A DNA stretch of 64,000 nucleotides from DASXZH01 sp036502005 (GCA_036502005.1 DASXZH010000097.1:62001-126000), one strand, 5' to 3'; shown: positions 40,457-49,781, numbered from the stretch's first letter. The notes: generated by a model from the letters alone, not told the origin. Numbers and translations: made by a program.

Positions 40457-43453
40457 CTAGTCCGCAGAATTTAACGTGAATTCTTTTGCCTTGGCGAGCC
40501 ATTCGCTTTGCGAAATATGTTGCGCCCGCACGGGCCGCTTATGATCCCGTTCGATCAATGTCGCATATTTTTCGGCATCGTCAGCTAGCTTCAAAGAAAC
40601 GCTCCGAGGCAAGCTTTTGACGAACGCAAGTGCGGTACAGCCCTCTTCTAACTTTCCTGATTCAACAAAGCAACGAGCCATTTCAAGCAACGCGAGACCT
40701 GCGAAAGCCTTCCTACCTTCTTCAACTGATTTTTTTACAATTTCGGCGCAAGGCCCTATGCCTCGACCGGGCTGCCCGCACTCGCGAAAAATCAACGCCG
40801 AAGTTTTCCAGACATAGAACTGATAAGGCCCAGGGGCCAAGGTAGCCATGAGTCGCTCCGCGCTTTCAACTTGGGAAAGAGCCCCACTCCTATTTCCCAA
40901 CTGAAGGTCCAGCCGTGCATTTAGCATCAAATAGTTTAAAACCAACCCTTGATCTTTTATTTGAGATCTAATCTCTTCAATCCGATTCAAGGTTGCCCGC
41001 GCTTCTTCGAATCGTTCTGAAGCAACGTACAAATCGGTAAGGTCCAGCAGCGCATCCGCTTTAAGCTCGTAGACCTTCGCCTCTTCGCAAGCCTCCACGC
41101 GTATGCTCCAAAACTCAATCGCCATTTCGAAATTGGCCTGGCGTCGTCCGTGCGAACCTAACAAACCGGTTAGCTCGATAATCAAGTCCAAATCACGCGC
41201 CTCATTTGCCGAAGCCAGCGCCCCGAGAGCCAGATACTCGAAATCCAAACGAAGCCCCGTTTCGTAATACAGCCTTGCCAGACTTCCAGCAAACAGCCGG
41301 ATTGCGCTCCCATCCGAAGCGGCACAGGCATGTTCGATCGCATTCTTCAGGTTTCCAGCTTCTAGCAACAATTTGGAATTGGCCACCCCCTGGTTTCCGC
41401 CATCGTGCTCCTCCCTAATCTCCTTGGCGACCGCCAAAAAGTGACGCATGTGTGCGCCTTTCAATTCGCCAGTAAGGCTCAAGAGATAGGTAAGTTCGAC
41501 ATACTCCCGAATCGTGTCCAGCATCCGGTAGCGGGTTTTGGAACCCAGTAGCGTTACGCTCAGTAAGCTGTTTTCCCGCAATCTAGCAACCCCATCGATC
41601 AAATCTAAATCTGTTACGACGGCTTCCGCCGCCTCCAAAAAGAACCCGCCCCGAAAGATAGACAGCTTAATGGCCAAGTCCCTTTCCCATTCGCTGAGCA
41701 GATTAAACGAATCGCCAACCACCATTTGCAGGCTAGAATGTCGGCCATCCGTGCGGCGGTTTCGTAAGACCTGGAGCCTGCGACGCTCAACCTGAGCCGT
41801 AAGATCCTCGATGCTCATGTAGCGCAGCTGCGCTGCGCCCAAGATGATGGCCAGCGGAACCCGCTCTAACAAGTCCACCAACGCTTGAACTTTGCGCTTC
41901 TTATTCTTGAGGGTGCCTTGGGGGACCAGACGCTCCGCGGTTTCCATAAAAAGGGCGGTCGCATCGGAACCCCTGCGACCGCCGCGAGGCGAAAATGGCC
42001 CTAGCGCATATTCGCGCTCAGATTCCAGCCCGAGGATGATCCGGCTTGTTACCAATACTTTCAGGTTTGGGCAGGCACCTATCAACTCCGAAATGGCCGG
42101 CGCGCTAAAGACCAGCTTTTCGAAACAGTCAAGCAGCAGCAAAATCCTCTTGCCGGAAAGGGCCGATGTTACGGCACTCAGACTGGAAAAGGACTCGGCC
42201 CCAATAGCTGATCCGATAGCGGCCATGAGTTCTTCGGGGCCAGAAATCGCTTCACAGTCGATAGCGAAGACGCCATCTTCAAAAAATGAAAGGCATTGCC
42301 GCGCAGTTTCCCTGGCCAAACGGGTCTTGCCGATTCCTCCAAACCCGGTAACCGTCACCAGCCTAGTCTTAGGTGAAGTCAAAAGAGACTTCAGCGCGCC
42401 AACTTCCGACACGCGGCCGATGAAAGCAAACGGATCATCGGGCAAATTATGCTGCGGCGCTGCCTCTTCTTCGTAGAACGCGTTTTCGCCAGAAACGATA
42501 AGCACGGGAGCAGACCAGTCCGCAAAGGTTCCCGATACAGCCGTTCTCCCCTGATAAACGGCTTCATCGATAAAAAACCTTTGAGCCAACGCAGCATAAA
42601 AAGCCCGGGAAAACAAGAATGCGCCACTATCCGAAACGGCGTGTCTCATTCCTAAAACGCATGGGACGCCTTCCCGAGCTAATGTCTCCCCAATCGAACC
42701 AACAGAGGCCGTATGGCAACCGCTAAGAACCAAAAGCTGAGTGCCCGCCGCTCGAAGCCATTCTGCCAGCTCATCGGCATAGATAATAGGGTGCTCGTTC
42801 TTACGGGCGCCCTCCAAAATAACGCACCCGCCCGACGGCTTTAGATCGCCATGGCAAATTAGGTGAAGCGCATAAGGCTTGCGTTCTTCGATCGCGCGTT
42901 GAAGCGAGATCGGCGTCGCCCCCGAGAGCAATTCCGATTGAAAACGCGAGCATTCCGGAGCAGCTAGCGCCTTGCAAACGGCAGAGGCTTCGTTATCGGC
43001 TTGGGCCAGAAAAGGATAGGCCGCAGAGGCAGGATTTGCGGCGGCTATGAGCACAGTTTGTGAACTATTAGTGTTCTCCCAACTCTTCCCCTCAACCCAC
43101 CGTGAGGGATGAATCCCGGGGTGCAACGCTAATGGGCTTTCAGAATTAGCGCCAAGAAAGGCCAACTCGATTGGCAAGCTGGCCAACGCGGGTGATATTT
43201 CGAGGAGCAGCCTTACCTGGTTTCCAGCGATCGCCCGCTTTTGCAGGAAGCGCAAAACTACATCCGGGAAAAAGGTATTGCCAAGCTCGTTATAGACAGC
43301 GTTCGATCCGTCGGCGCAAAGCTGCCGCAGGCTTTCGATTTCGGAAAGCGTAAGCTCGCTAGCGCCGGCAATCTGCTCCTTGCCATCCCCGAGGGTGTAG
43401 CAAAGCAGCCCTCCATTCCACTCCAATTTCAGCCGGCATAGGGTTCTCCGCAT
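40457..43453 (-). CDS. CHAT protease - NB-ARC/STAND NTPase - helical repeat protein
   Basis: 998 residues. Residues about 100-325 are a CHAT caspase-like domain with His in LHLICHGDLKPSGG (about H201) and Cys in LLVLSGCHTASVG (about C246). A STAND NTPase follows: Walker A VTGFGGIGKTRLA (about 370-377), Walker B ILLLLDCFE, and NB-ARC-type LVTSR and RVPLAII blocks. From about 660 to the end are TPR-like helical repeats, which normally sense a ligand. This sensor-switch-protease layout is typical of signal-dependent proteases in conflict and cell-death systems. ATG 43453 has AGGTGG close upstream and a TATAAT box. Confidence 0.9.
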   Translation of the reverse strand: MRRTLCRLKLEWNGGLLCYTLGDGKEQIAGASELTLSEIESLRQLCADGSNAVYNELGNTFFPDVVLRFLQKRAIAGNQVRLLLEISPALASLPIELAFLGANSESPLALHPGIHPSRWVEGKSWENTNSSQTVLIAAANPASAAYPFLAQADNEASAVCKALAAPECSRFQSELLSGATPISLQRAIEERKPYALHLICHGDLKPSGGCVILEGARKNEHPIIYADELAEWLRAAGTQLLVLSGCHTASVGSIGETLAREGVPCVLGMRHAVSDSGAFLFSRAFYAALAQRFFIDEAVYQGRTAVSGTFADWSAPVLIVSGENAFYEEEAAPQHNLPDDPFAFIGRVSEVGALKSLLTSPKTRLVTVTGFGGIGKTRLARETARQCLSFFEDGVFAIDCEAISGPEELMAAIGSAIGAESFSSLSAVTSALSGKRILLLLDCFEKLVFSAPAISELIGACPNLKVLVTSRIILGLESEREYALGPFSPRGGRRGSDATALFMETAERLVPQGTLKNKKRKVQALVDLLERVPLAIILGAAQLRYMSIEDLTAQVERRRLQVLRNRRTDGRHSSLQMVVGDSFNLLSEWERDLAIKLSIFRGGFFLEAAEAVVTDLDLIDGVARLRENSLLSVTLLGSKTRYRMLDTIREYVELTYLLSLTGELKGAHMRHFLAVAKEIREEHDGGNQGVANSKLLLEAGNLKNAIEHACAASDGSAIRLFAGSLARLYYETGLRLDFEYLALGALASANEARDLDLIIELTGLLGSHGRRQANFEMAIEFWSIRVEACEEAKVYELKADALLDLTDLYVASERFEEARATLNRIEEIRSQIKDQGLVLNYLMLNARLDLQLGNRSGALSQVESAERLMATLAPGPYQFYVWKTSALIFRECGQPGRGIGPCAEIVKKSVEEGRKAFAGLALLEMARCFVESGKLEEGCTALAFVKSLPRSVSLKLADDAEKYATLIERDHKRPVRAQHISQSEWLAKAKEFTLNSAD

Positions 43454-43473
43454 CTGCCACCTAAGGTCTTGTT

Positions 43474-43479
43474 ATTATA
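43474..43479 (-). promoter_or_regulatory. Candidate -10 box TATAAT of the CHAT gene
   Basis: A consensus TATAAT lies 21 bp before the CHAT start codon, giving a very short leader. No good -35 is seen at 16-18 bp, so the promoter call is tentative. Confidence 0.4.
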
Positions 43480-43515
43480 GGGCAAAAGGACTTTGGATGC
43501 CAGCCGATCCCTGGC

Positions 43516-44244
43516 TTACCAGGGAATAACGCCGTCTTCGTCTTGAAAAGAGCCGGTTGGGCCGTCGTCCGGAAGTGTCGCAAGCCGTACGACTATCGCG
43601 GCCGCTTGCTGAACCGTTCGCGTGCCTCTGTGTTGATTTAGGTCTGTTGCCGTAAATCCTGGATCCGCCGCATTTACCTTAATCCCTTCTTCCCTAAGCT
43701 CCTTCGCGTAGGCAACCGTTATGGCATTGAGAGCCGATTTTGAAGACTGATAAGGCATGAAGTTGCGGCTGCCGTACTGAGAATCCGGATCGTTGGCGAG
43801 CGTGATGGAGCCCAAACCGCTCGACATGTTGACAATGCGACCCGAGGGCGACTTCTTAAGCAATGGAAGCATCGCATTGGTCACAGCTACGACGCCAAAC
43901 ACATTCGTCGCGTAAACGTTTAGCATCGTTTCGGTCGTCACTTCGCTGGGAATAAAAGATCCGGTTCCGGTAATGCCGGCGTTGTTGACCAGGATGTCGA
44001 GACTTCCAAATTGCTTGGCAATAAAATTAGCCGCCGCGTCTATAGTCGCCTGTTCGGTCACATCAAGGTTCACATAGACCGCGGTCACGCCGTAACCAGA
44101 TAGCTGGGAAACGGCTTCCTTTCCGCGGGCCTCATCGCGCGCCGCAACAAGCACCGTAATCCCAAGTTCGCCGAGTTCCTTTGCGATTTCGAATCCAATG
44201 CCCTTGTTCGCACCCGTGATTAGTGCGGTCTTCTGAGTCGTCAT
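43516..44244 (-). CDS. Classical SDR oxidoreductase
   Basis: 242 residues. TGANKGIGFEIAKEL (cofactor motif TGxxxGIG), NNAG in LVNNAGITGTGSF, catalytic Ser in NMSSGLGSI and YQSSKSALNAI (Tyr-X3-Lys). Resembles carbonyl-reductase-like enzymes; substrate unknown. It is transcribed alone toward the CHAT gene, which shares its direction. Confidence 0.93.
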   Translation of the reverse strand: MTTQKTALITGANKGIGFEIAKELGELGITVLVAARDEARGKEAVSQLSGYGVTAVYVNLDVTEQATIDAAANFIAKQFGSLDILVNNAGITGTGSFIPSEVTTETMLNVYATNVFGVVAVTNAMLPLLKKSPSGRIVNMSSGLGSITLANDPDSQYGSRNFMPYQSSKSALNAITVAYAKELREEGIKVNAADPGFTATDLNQHRGTRTVQQAAAIVVRLATLPDDGPTGSFQDEDGVIPW

Positions 44245-44369
44245 TCCCTTTACATACGTGTTAACCGTGAGATGCTCAAATAAATTGCAGTCGATTTGAT
44301 GTGGCTATAATGTCCTCGATTCGCAACGGCACATCCGTTGGATAAGGAAACTTTGGGGTTTCCGCAACT

Positions 44370-44510
44370 ACAAATCTCTCCCGGAAGGAGAGGTGGTGTC
44401 GAATCCATTCGGAGGGGGCTCAGAGGGAAACCTGACCGATGGAGTGTGCGGTCTGGTGCCCCTTTACGTGAGGTGAGTCCGCGAACCGGGAGAGGCGCGG
44501 GTAACAAGCC
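44370..44510. repeat. CTCTCC/GGAGAG-type intergenic repeat
   Basis: The gap 44245-44546 has no supported gene. It holds CTCTCC-CGGAA-GGAGAG and related GGGAGAGG boxes near both ends (44374 and about 44488), in the style of the element at 22.2 kb. Probably a decayed copy of the same family. Confidence 0.55.
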
Positions 44511-44546
44511 CTATGAAAATAGCCTACTGTTAACGCCCTGTCCCCT

Positions 44547-45254
44547 TCAACGGCCCACCCCATCCGGCGACTCATAAGTCTTTCCAATCACGTCCAGCAA
44601 GCTCAATATCCCCGCGTAGTTTTTGCCCCTGCAACTCGGATCGTGATGCCTTCGATGCAAGCTGGGACTTGCCACAACTTTGGAGAACCAGCCCCAATCT
44701 AGTCGCAAGTTGGAGTGCAGCAGTACCGTGTACAGCCGTTCCAAGATCACAAACAAGGCGATAGATCGAAGGTCGATCCCGAGGATCATGGCTGGCAGGT
44801 TAGCCCCCACAATAATAAGCAAGAAATCCACCGGGTGCTGCCTGGAGCTAGCGCTCCACGTCATGTCCACCACCGTATGGTGAACGCGGTGAAACTGCCA
44901 CAAGAACTTCCACTTGTGAGCCAGGCGGTGAACCAAGTACACCCAAATCTCGGCCATCAGCAAAGCGGCCGTGACCTGCAGCCAAAAGGGCTGGCCCTTA
45001 ACAAATAAAAGCAAAGACTGAGGCATGAGGCCCCGTAAAAGAAAGGCCAACTCAAAGACAATTCCTGCCCCGATCCATAGCCCATACGATTGGTAAAACC
45101 ACAGATAGGCAAGGTCTTTCAGAGTCGGCCTTGCCGCCTTGTCCCCTTCCAGAAGCTCTTCTAAGGGCCAAAACAGCAAGGCGCTAACAGCGACAAAAAT
45201 GAGGCCACTTGCGAAAACAACTCCCGCAAGCTGCAACAGATTTTGCGAAGGCAT
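44547..45254 (-). CDS. Sterol desaturase / fatty acid hydroxylase family protein
   Basis: 235 residues, about four membrane spans and the histidine boxes of the di-iron family: HRLAHKWKFLWQFHRVHHT and, near the C-terminus, HRRHHDPSCRGKNY. Such enzymes hydroxylate or desaturate lipids in the membrane. The ATG overlaps the stop of a small membrane-protein gene (TAATG). Substrate unknown. Confidence 0.9.
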   Translation of the reverse strand: MPSQNLLQLAGVVFASGLIFVAVSALLFWPLEELLEGDKAARPTLKDLAYLWFYQSYGLWIGAGIVFELAFLLRGLMPQSLLLFVKGQPFWLQVTAALLMAEIWVYLVHRLAHKWKFLWQFHRVHHTVVDMTWSASSRQHPVDFLLIIVGANLPAMILGIDLRSIALFVILERLYTVLLHSNLRLDWGWFSKVVASPSLHRRHHDPSCRGKNYAGILSLLDVIGKTYESPDGVGR

Positions 45255-45397
45255 TAGTATCCGGCGAGAGCGCCGCCGCCCGCTTGGGCAACCATCGGGT
45301 ACGCGACCGCCAATACTGCCGCCCCAATCAGGATCAAAGTGATAACGACGATAAGCTGCTTTCGCACGCTGGCTTTGGGTTTACGAGAGTTGTTCAT
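45254..45397 (-). CDS. Small membrane protein, 47 residues
   Basis: Product starts MNNSRKPKASVRKQLIVVIT and has one membrane span (LIVVITLILIGAAVLAVAYP) and a Gly/Ala end. The frame is open to 45505, but the upstream part is unlike a membrane protein and I prefer ATG 45397. Translation is coupled to the desaturase gene by TAATG, so it may be a partner subunit. No family recognised. Confidence 0.55.
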   Translation of the reverse strand: MNNSRKPKASVRKQLIVVITLILIGAAVLAVAYPMVAQAGGGALAGY

Positions 45398-45695
45398 GCC
45401 CTGTTGACGACCTTGGATGCGACCTTCGTTCTTACTTAGATCTTCGGCGGCGCGATCTTGGGCCAAAATCCCTATAAATGACGGGGATTTCGGAAGCCCA
45501 TTCAAATGCCCCCACCGTCAAGTTTAGGCTCAAATCGTATACCGCAAGCGTTGCCCTTAGTCTGTTGTTAACAAAAGCGCTTATTTTATAACTGTCAATC
45601 CACTATGATTGCGTTACAATAACTTCTCAGGCCATCGGGCCACTAAGAAACGTTTCGGCCAATGCTCACCGCCGAGATGGGGGAGTTTCGCCGGT

Positions 45696-48134
45696 ATGTC
45701 TAAGAGAATTTCTAGCCGATTTTGGATGCGTGGCGTCGCATGTTCCGTCGTTTTATCTGCCGCTTTGTCGTTCGCTGGCGACCACAAAACACAAAACTCC
45801 TTTACTATCCCGGGCTGGAATGTTACTGTAACTGCGCCTGTTTTGCAAGTGCATAAATCACCTAACTCGGCGGACATTTCCGACTTACGCGGACTCCTTG
45901 CATCCACAGAACCCTCTATTGCTTTCCGACAGGGTTCTGGCCCAACAGGACCTACCGGGCCGACGGGTCCTACTGGACCGACGGGGCCAACCGGACCGAC
46001 CGGTCCCAAGGGCGCGACGGGAGCAACCGGGCCAACGGGCGCCACCGGGGCTAAAGGTGCAACTGGCGCAACTGGCGCAATAGGACCGATTGGACCAATG
46101 GGAGCCACAGGCCCGATGGGACCGACTGGCGCTGCAGGCGCAAAAGGCGCGACGGGCAATACAGGCGCAACGGGGCCCGCAGGAATTGCAGGCGCGAAAG
46201 GTGCAACAGGCAATACTGGTGCCACAGGCGCGACAGGTCCTGCAGGAGCAGCCGGTGCAAAAGGGGCAACTGGAGCGACTGGCACCACTGGAGCAATTGG
46301 GCCAATTGGTCCGATTGGTGCAACTGGCCCCATGGGACCGACAGGACCCACCGGCGCTACGGGAACTGCCGGAGCTAAGGGCGCAACCGGAAATACAGGC
46401 GCTACAGGAGCGACCGGTCCCGCAGGAGCATCCGGCGCGAAGGGAGCAACAGGCAATACAGGACCCGCCGGACCCACCGGCGCAGCCGGTGCTAAAGGGG
46501 CAACTGGAGCGACAGGCAATACAGGTGCCTCTGGACCTATCGGCCCCACTGGCGCAACGGGTGCCGCAGGTGCGAAAGGCGCAACAGGTAACACAGGTGC
46601 CTCTGGAGCAACAGGCCCCGCAGGCGCAACAGGCCCCGCAGGCGCAACAGGTGCCGCCGGTGCGAAAGGGGCAACAGGTAGCACGGGTTCAACTGGTCCT
46701 GCGGGAGCAACCGGCGCGACGGGAGCCGCAGGCGTTAAGGGAACAACCGGAGCCACAGGTTCTGTTGGCCCCGTCGGACCAATGGGGGCAACCGGACCAC
46801 AAGGTCCCCAGGGAATAGCCGGTCCTGCCGGTGCAACCGGTGCGACGGGAGCCGCCGGCGCCAAAGGAGCTACAGGAGCGACCGGTTCCATCGGCCCGGT
46901 CGGACCAATGGGTGCAACTGGTCCCGCAGGTGCTACAGGGGCCGCAGGCCCAACGGGTGCAACAGGCGCCGCTGGGGCAAAGGGTGCGACAGGAGCTACC
47001 GGTGCAATCGGCGCAACAGGACCTCAGGGTCCTCAAGGAGTAGCAGGCCCAACGGGTGCAACAGGAGCCGCGGGCGCAAAGGGCGCCACTGGAGCTAATG
47101 GTGCCACGGGAGCAACTGGCGCAATCGGCCCAGTCGGACCGATGGGGGCAACGGGACCACAAGGCCCTCAAGGAGTAGCAGGTGCCACCGGTTCTACCGG
47201 ATCGCAAGGTCCCGCTGGAGCCACAGGCGCAACCGGAGCAACAGGGGCCGCGGGTGCAAAAGGCGCCACCGGTGCTAACGGTTCTACAGGAGCAACTGGT
47301 TCAGTCGGACCGATGGGTGCAACCGGACCCCAAGGTCCCGCAGGAGCAACAGGTGCAACCGGGCCGCAAGGTCCCATTGGCGCCACTGGTGCAACCGGCT
47401 CGGTCGGGCCCGTCGGCCCGGTCGGAGCAACCGGTCCCAGCGGTGCCCAAGGCGTCGCCGGGCCTTCGGGTCCCGTAGGCCCTACGGGAGCAAGCGGAGC
47501 GGTTGGCCAGATAGGCCCAATGGGTGCCACCGGCCCAACGGGACCGATCGGTCCCACGGGAAATACTGGCTCAATCGGCCCAGTAGGCCCGATCGGAGCA
47601 ACTGGCCCCGTAGGCGCCACAGGGCCCACAGGACCCACTGGACCAACTGGCGCAACCGGCCCACAAGGAGCCACCGGACCTAACGGGGTCACGGGGCCTG
47701 TAGGTCCCACCGGCCAAAACGGCTATCCAGGGCCAGAAGGCCCGACCGGCCCAGCAGGACCACAAGGCCCCACCGGCGATTCCGGAAGCACGTCAACGAA
47801 CTGGGCCTTCAATCAAACGGATCAAATCTCGGGAGACCCAGAAGCGACTCCAAGCTTTAGCGTGGCGGCAGGCACCTTTTTCGTTGTCCGTATTCATCTG
47901 CATAACGCGTCCCTAGCTAACGATTATTTCCCAGGCCTCTACATTACCTACAGTCTTCCTAATAATGAACTCACCGTTATGAGCCCGATTGACCTTATCA
48001 CTAACTCTGATAGTGCCGATTACGAATTTTTTGGCTATTCGACTACAGCCGGAACCGTAAACGTCCAAATCGAATTGGACGGCACGACTACGGAGCTAAG
48101 CGCAGACGAGGTCAACGTGCAAATATTGAAATGA
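45696..48134 (+). CDS. Secreted collagen-like protein
   Basis: 812 residues from ATG 45696, which has GGGGGAG about 10 nt upstream and gives a clean signal peptide (MSKRISSRFWMRGVACSVVL). A 55-residue linker is followed by about 205 uninterrupted Gly-X-Y triplets (45939-47783), mostly GPT, GAT, GPA, GPM and GAK, then a C-terminal domain of about 115 residues (STNWAFNQTDQISGDPEATP onward), beta-rich and probably the trimerisation head. Thr-rich Y positions suggest glycosylation, as in BclA. Likely a surface filament. A longer TTG start at 45609 is not needed. Confidence 0.9.
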   Translation: MSKRISSRFWMRGVACSVVLSAALSFAGDHKTQNSFTIPGWNVTVTAPVLQVHKSPNSADISDLRGLLASTEPSIAFRQGSGPTGPTGPTGPTGPTGPTGPTGPKGATGATGPTGATGAKGATGATGAIGPIGPMGATGPMGPTGAAGAKGATGNTGATGPAGIAGAKGATGNTGATGATGPAGAAGAKGATGATGTTGAIGPIGPIGATGPMGPTGPTGATGTAGAKGATGNTGATGATGPAGASGAKGATGNTGPAGPTGAAGAKGATGATGNTGASGPIGPTGATGAAGAKGATGNTGASGATGPAGATGPAGATGAAGAKGATGSTGSTGPAGATGATGAAGVKGTTGATGSVGPVGPMGATGPQGPQGIAGPAGATGATGAAGAKGATGATGSIGPVGPMGATGPAGATGAAGPTGATGAAGAKGATGATGAIGATGPQGPQGVAGPTGATGAAGAKGATGANGATGATGAIGPVGPMGATGPQGPQGVAGATGSTGSQGPAGATGATGATGAAGAKGATGANGSTGATGSVGPMGATGPQGPAGATGATGPQGPIGATGATGSVGPVGPVGATGPSGAQGVAGPSGPVGPTGASGAVGQIGPMGATGPTGPIGPTGNTGSIGPVGPIGATGPVGATGPTGPTGPTGATGPQGATGPNGVTGPVGPTGQNGYPGPEGPTGPAGPQGPTGDSGSTSTNWAFNQTDQISGDPEATPSFSVAAGTFFVVRIHLHNASLANDYFPGLYITYSLPNNELTVMSPIDLITNSDSADYEFFGYSTTAGTVNVQIELDGTTTELSADEVNVQILK
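45939..47783 (+). repeat. Collagen-coding repeat tract (about 205 Gly-X-Y triplets)
   Basis: 9-bp periodic DNA encoding Gly-X-Y, with larger blocks such as GAAGAKGATGxTG recurring about every 30-45 residues. The block structure shows growth by tandem duplication; such tracts are prone to length change. Confidence 0.9.
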
Positions 48135-49027
48135 CCCGTTAGTTGGAAGACACTCTTTAGTTGCCACCCGAGGAGGGCTGAGACTGATCCTGCGGAGGGT
48201 TCTGTTGCTGGCCAGCTCCCGATTGAGCGTCGGAGTTCTGAATCTTGCTGGTTTGCATTCTGCTGCTGGTCTTGCTGAGGGGCTACAGGCGCGGGGTTCG
48301 GCTGCACGATGACGGGGGCAGGAACGGGGACTGGATTTGGCGCTTTCGGGGGCTCCGATTTCATCTTAATAACGGCCAGCGGGGTGGTTTTGGCATTGAG
48401 ACGAGATGCAACAAGCTTGGCGAGGGCAATGCCCGCTTGCTTCAGGGTCGTTCCCTTACGCGCGAAAGGCGGATCGATGCAGAAGAGCACATCCCCCTTC
48501 TTCACATAGATCTTGTCCCCGTAGGTGGTAATTCCTTTTTGGAGACTGTTCTCGGCGACCCAGATAGCGGAGTCGCCGATGCCCGGCACCGGTTCTAGAA
48601 TCGGCATCACCGTTTCCTTGTCATCCAGCACCCTTTCTTTCATCTCAGTGGCTTTATCGTAATCCTCTTGGGTCATGAAGCTCAGGTCAAAGCCGCCAAG
48701 CCCTCCGCTCACTCCTTCGGCAGTGTCTTCACTGCCGCTTACCGAGATATAGCAATCGGTTTGTGGGGCTCCATCATCTCCGAGAATGTGGGTTGCGGGG
48801 CTTTTGGAGTCGACCCCGTACCCTGTCGCATCCGCTATCTCTTTGTTGGTCAGGTAGGAGCAAACGTCAGCGGGGTTGAGCTTGAGGACATCATCTTGTT
48901 TGACCATTGGGACCGCGTGAGCTCGGAAGCATCCGCAGAGGGCCATCGCCGTTATGGCCGAAACGACCATCCGAATACCCCGCGTCAAGCGGGGCGATTT
49001 ATCACTTTTTCGAGCCTCTAGTGCCAT
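48035..49027 (-). CDS. Lipoprotein with probable C-terminal frame break
   Basis: An N-terminal lipobox-like ALCGC (MVVSAITAMALCGCFRAHA, ATG 48970 possible, with GGGG 7 nt upstream) leads to a soluble domain with VCSYLTNKEIADATGYGVDS, which resembles DUF3558-type lipoproteins. Near 48240 the frame passes from Gln/Pro/Asn-rich text (APQQDQQQNANQQDS) into sequence antisense to the collagen gene. In the +1 frame the same low-complexity text continues as NSDAQSGAGQQQNPPQDQSQ and stops at 48157, beyond the collagen stop. A one-base frame shift (real or sequencing error) is likely, and the true end is probably 48157. Confidence 0.7.
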   Translation of the reverse strand: MALEARKSDKSPRLTRGIRMVVSAITAMALCGCFRAHAVPMVKQDDVLKLNPADVCSYLTNKEIADATGYGVDSKSPATHILGDDGAPQTDCYISVSGSEDTAEGVSGGLGGFDLSFMTQEDYDKATEMKERVLDDKETVMPILEPVPGIGDSAIWVAENSLQKGITTYGDKIYVKKGDVLFCIDPPFARKGTTLKQAGIALAKLVASRLNAKTTPLAVIKMKSEPPKAPNPVPVPAPVIVQPNPAPVAPQQDQQQNANQQDSELRRSIGSWPATEPSAGSVSALLGWQLKSVFQLTGHFNICTLTSSALSSVVVPSNSIWTFTVPAVVE

Positions 49028-49153
49028 GTTACAAAGACAGCTAAAACATTGCGTTTGGCGTTTGAAATGGGACTATTGGCGTTCAGCCTTAATATTTGGA
49101 TCATTCCTTCCCCCCATTCGACATTCGAGCATTCCCAGCCCTTCCCAATCGAC

Positions 49154-49216
49154 AATCGAGAATCGAGAATCGAGAATCGAGAATCGAGAATCGAGAATCG
49201 AGAATCGAGAATCGAA
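49154..49216. repeat. Heptamer array (AATCGAG) x 8 plus one variant
   Basis: Eight perfect tandem copies of AATCGAG (49154-49209) and one AATCGAA. Scattered ATTCGACATTCGA/ATCGAAAATC copies surround it (49125-49150, 49275-49300, 49455-49520). The stretch 49028-50241 has no gene I can support. Confidence 0.95.
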
Positions 49217-49235
49217 AATCCCTCGGGGGTTACGA

Positions 49236-49462
49236 TAGGCCGTCGCGACTAGCGACCCGATATCAAATTCTCCGATCGACATTCGAAAATCGAAAATAAG
49301 GTGGTGCCCCTATATGTGAGGGCGCAAAGTCGCGTCATCCAACCCAGATAACTCTCGTCGCGGCCCAAGACTGCGCACCGAACGGAGGGGGAACCAGCGA
49401 AGCTGGAGGGGGTGGTAATTGGGCCGTCGCGACTAGCGACTCGATATCAAATTCCCCATTCG
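49236..49462. repeat. Imperfect direct repeat pair of about 38 bp
   Basis: GCCGTCGCGACTAGCGACC followed by GATATCAAATTCTCC at 49240-49275 recurs with two changes at 49424-49460, each followed by TTCGA-type heptamers. The copies are about 185 bp apart. Confidence 0.75.
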
Positions 49463-49781
49463 AGAATCGAAAACTCTTTTCCTCCGAATTCGACATTCGA
49501 CATTCGAAAATCGAAAATCCCCGGGCCAGCGAGACAGCCCCAACCATCCCCTCCCGCACTCCGAGAGGCGCAATGCCATCCAGTCTTTCAAGAGTCGACC
49601 TTGAACTGTCATCCCGAACTCCGTGTGAGGGATCTCGGGCTTTGTGATCTATTTCGCTGAGTGGTCTCGACCAGGGTCGATGGGATGCAGGCCCAAAGGG
49701 CTGACAAGACTTAGCGAAGGTCGAAGGGTGCCTGAATGCTCGATATTTTAACGCCCGTTGCTGGGTCCAAATCCCAACTTG

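Noticed and set aside
44250..44507. 85-residue minus-strand open frame in the repeat between SDR and desaturase genes
   Set aside because: It lies wholly in CTCTCC/GGAGAG repeat DNA and reads as low-complexity Pro/Arg text.
45614..46891. Long minus-strand open frame (425 residues) rich in PVAPVAP opposite the collagen-like gene
   Set aside because: It is the mirror of the GC-rich Gly-X-Y codons; the plus strand has a signal peptide, a ribosome binding site and a real C-terminal domain.
49154..49216. CRISPR-like array
   Set aside because: Units are 7 bp and contiguous, with no spacers and no cas genes.
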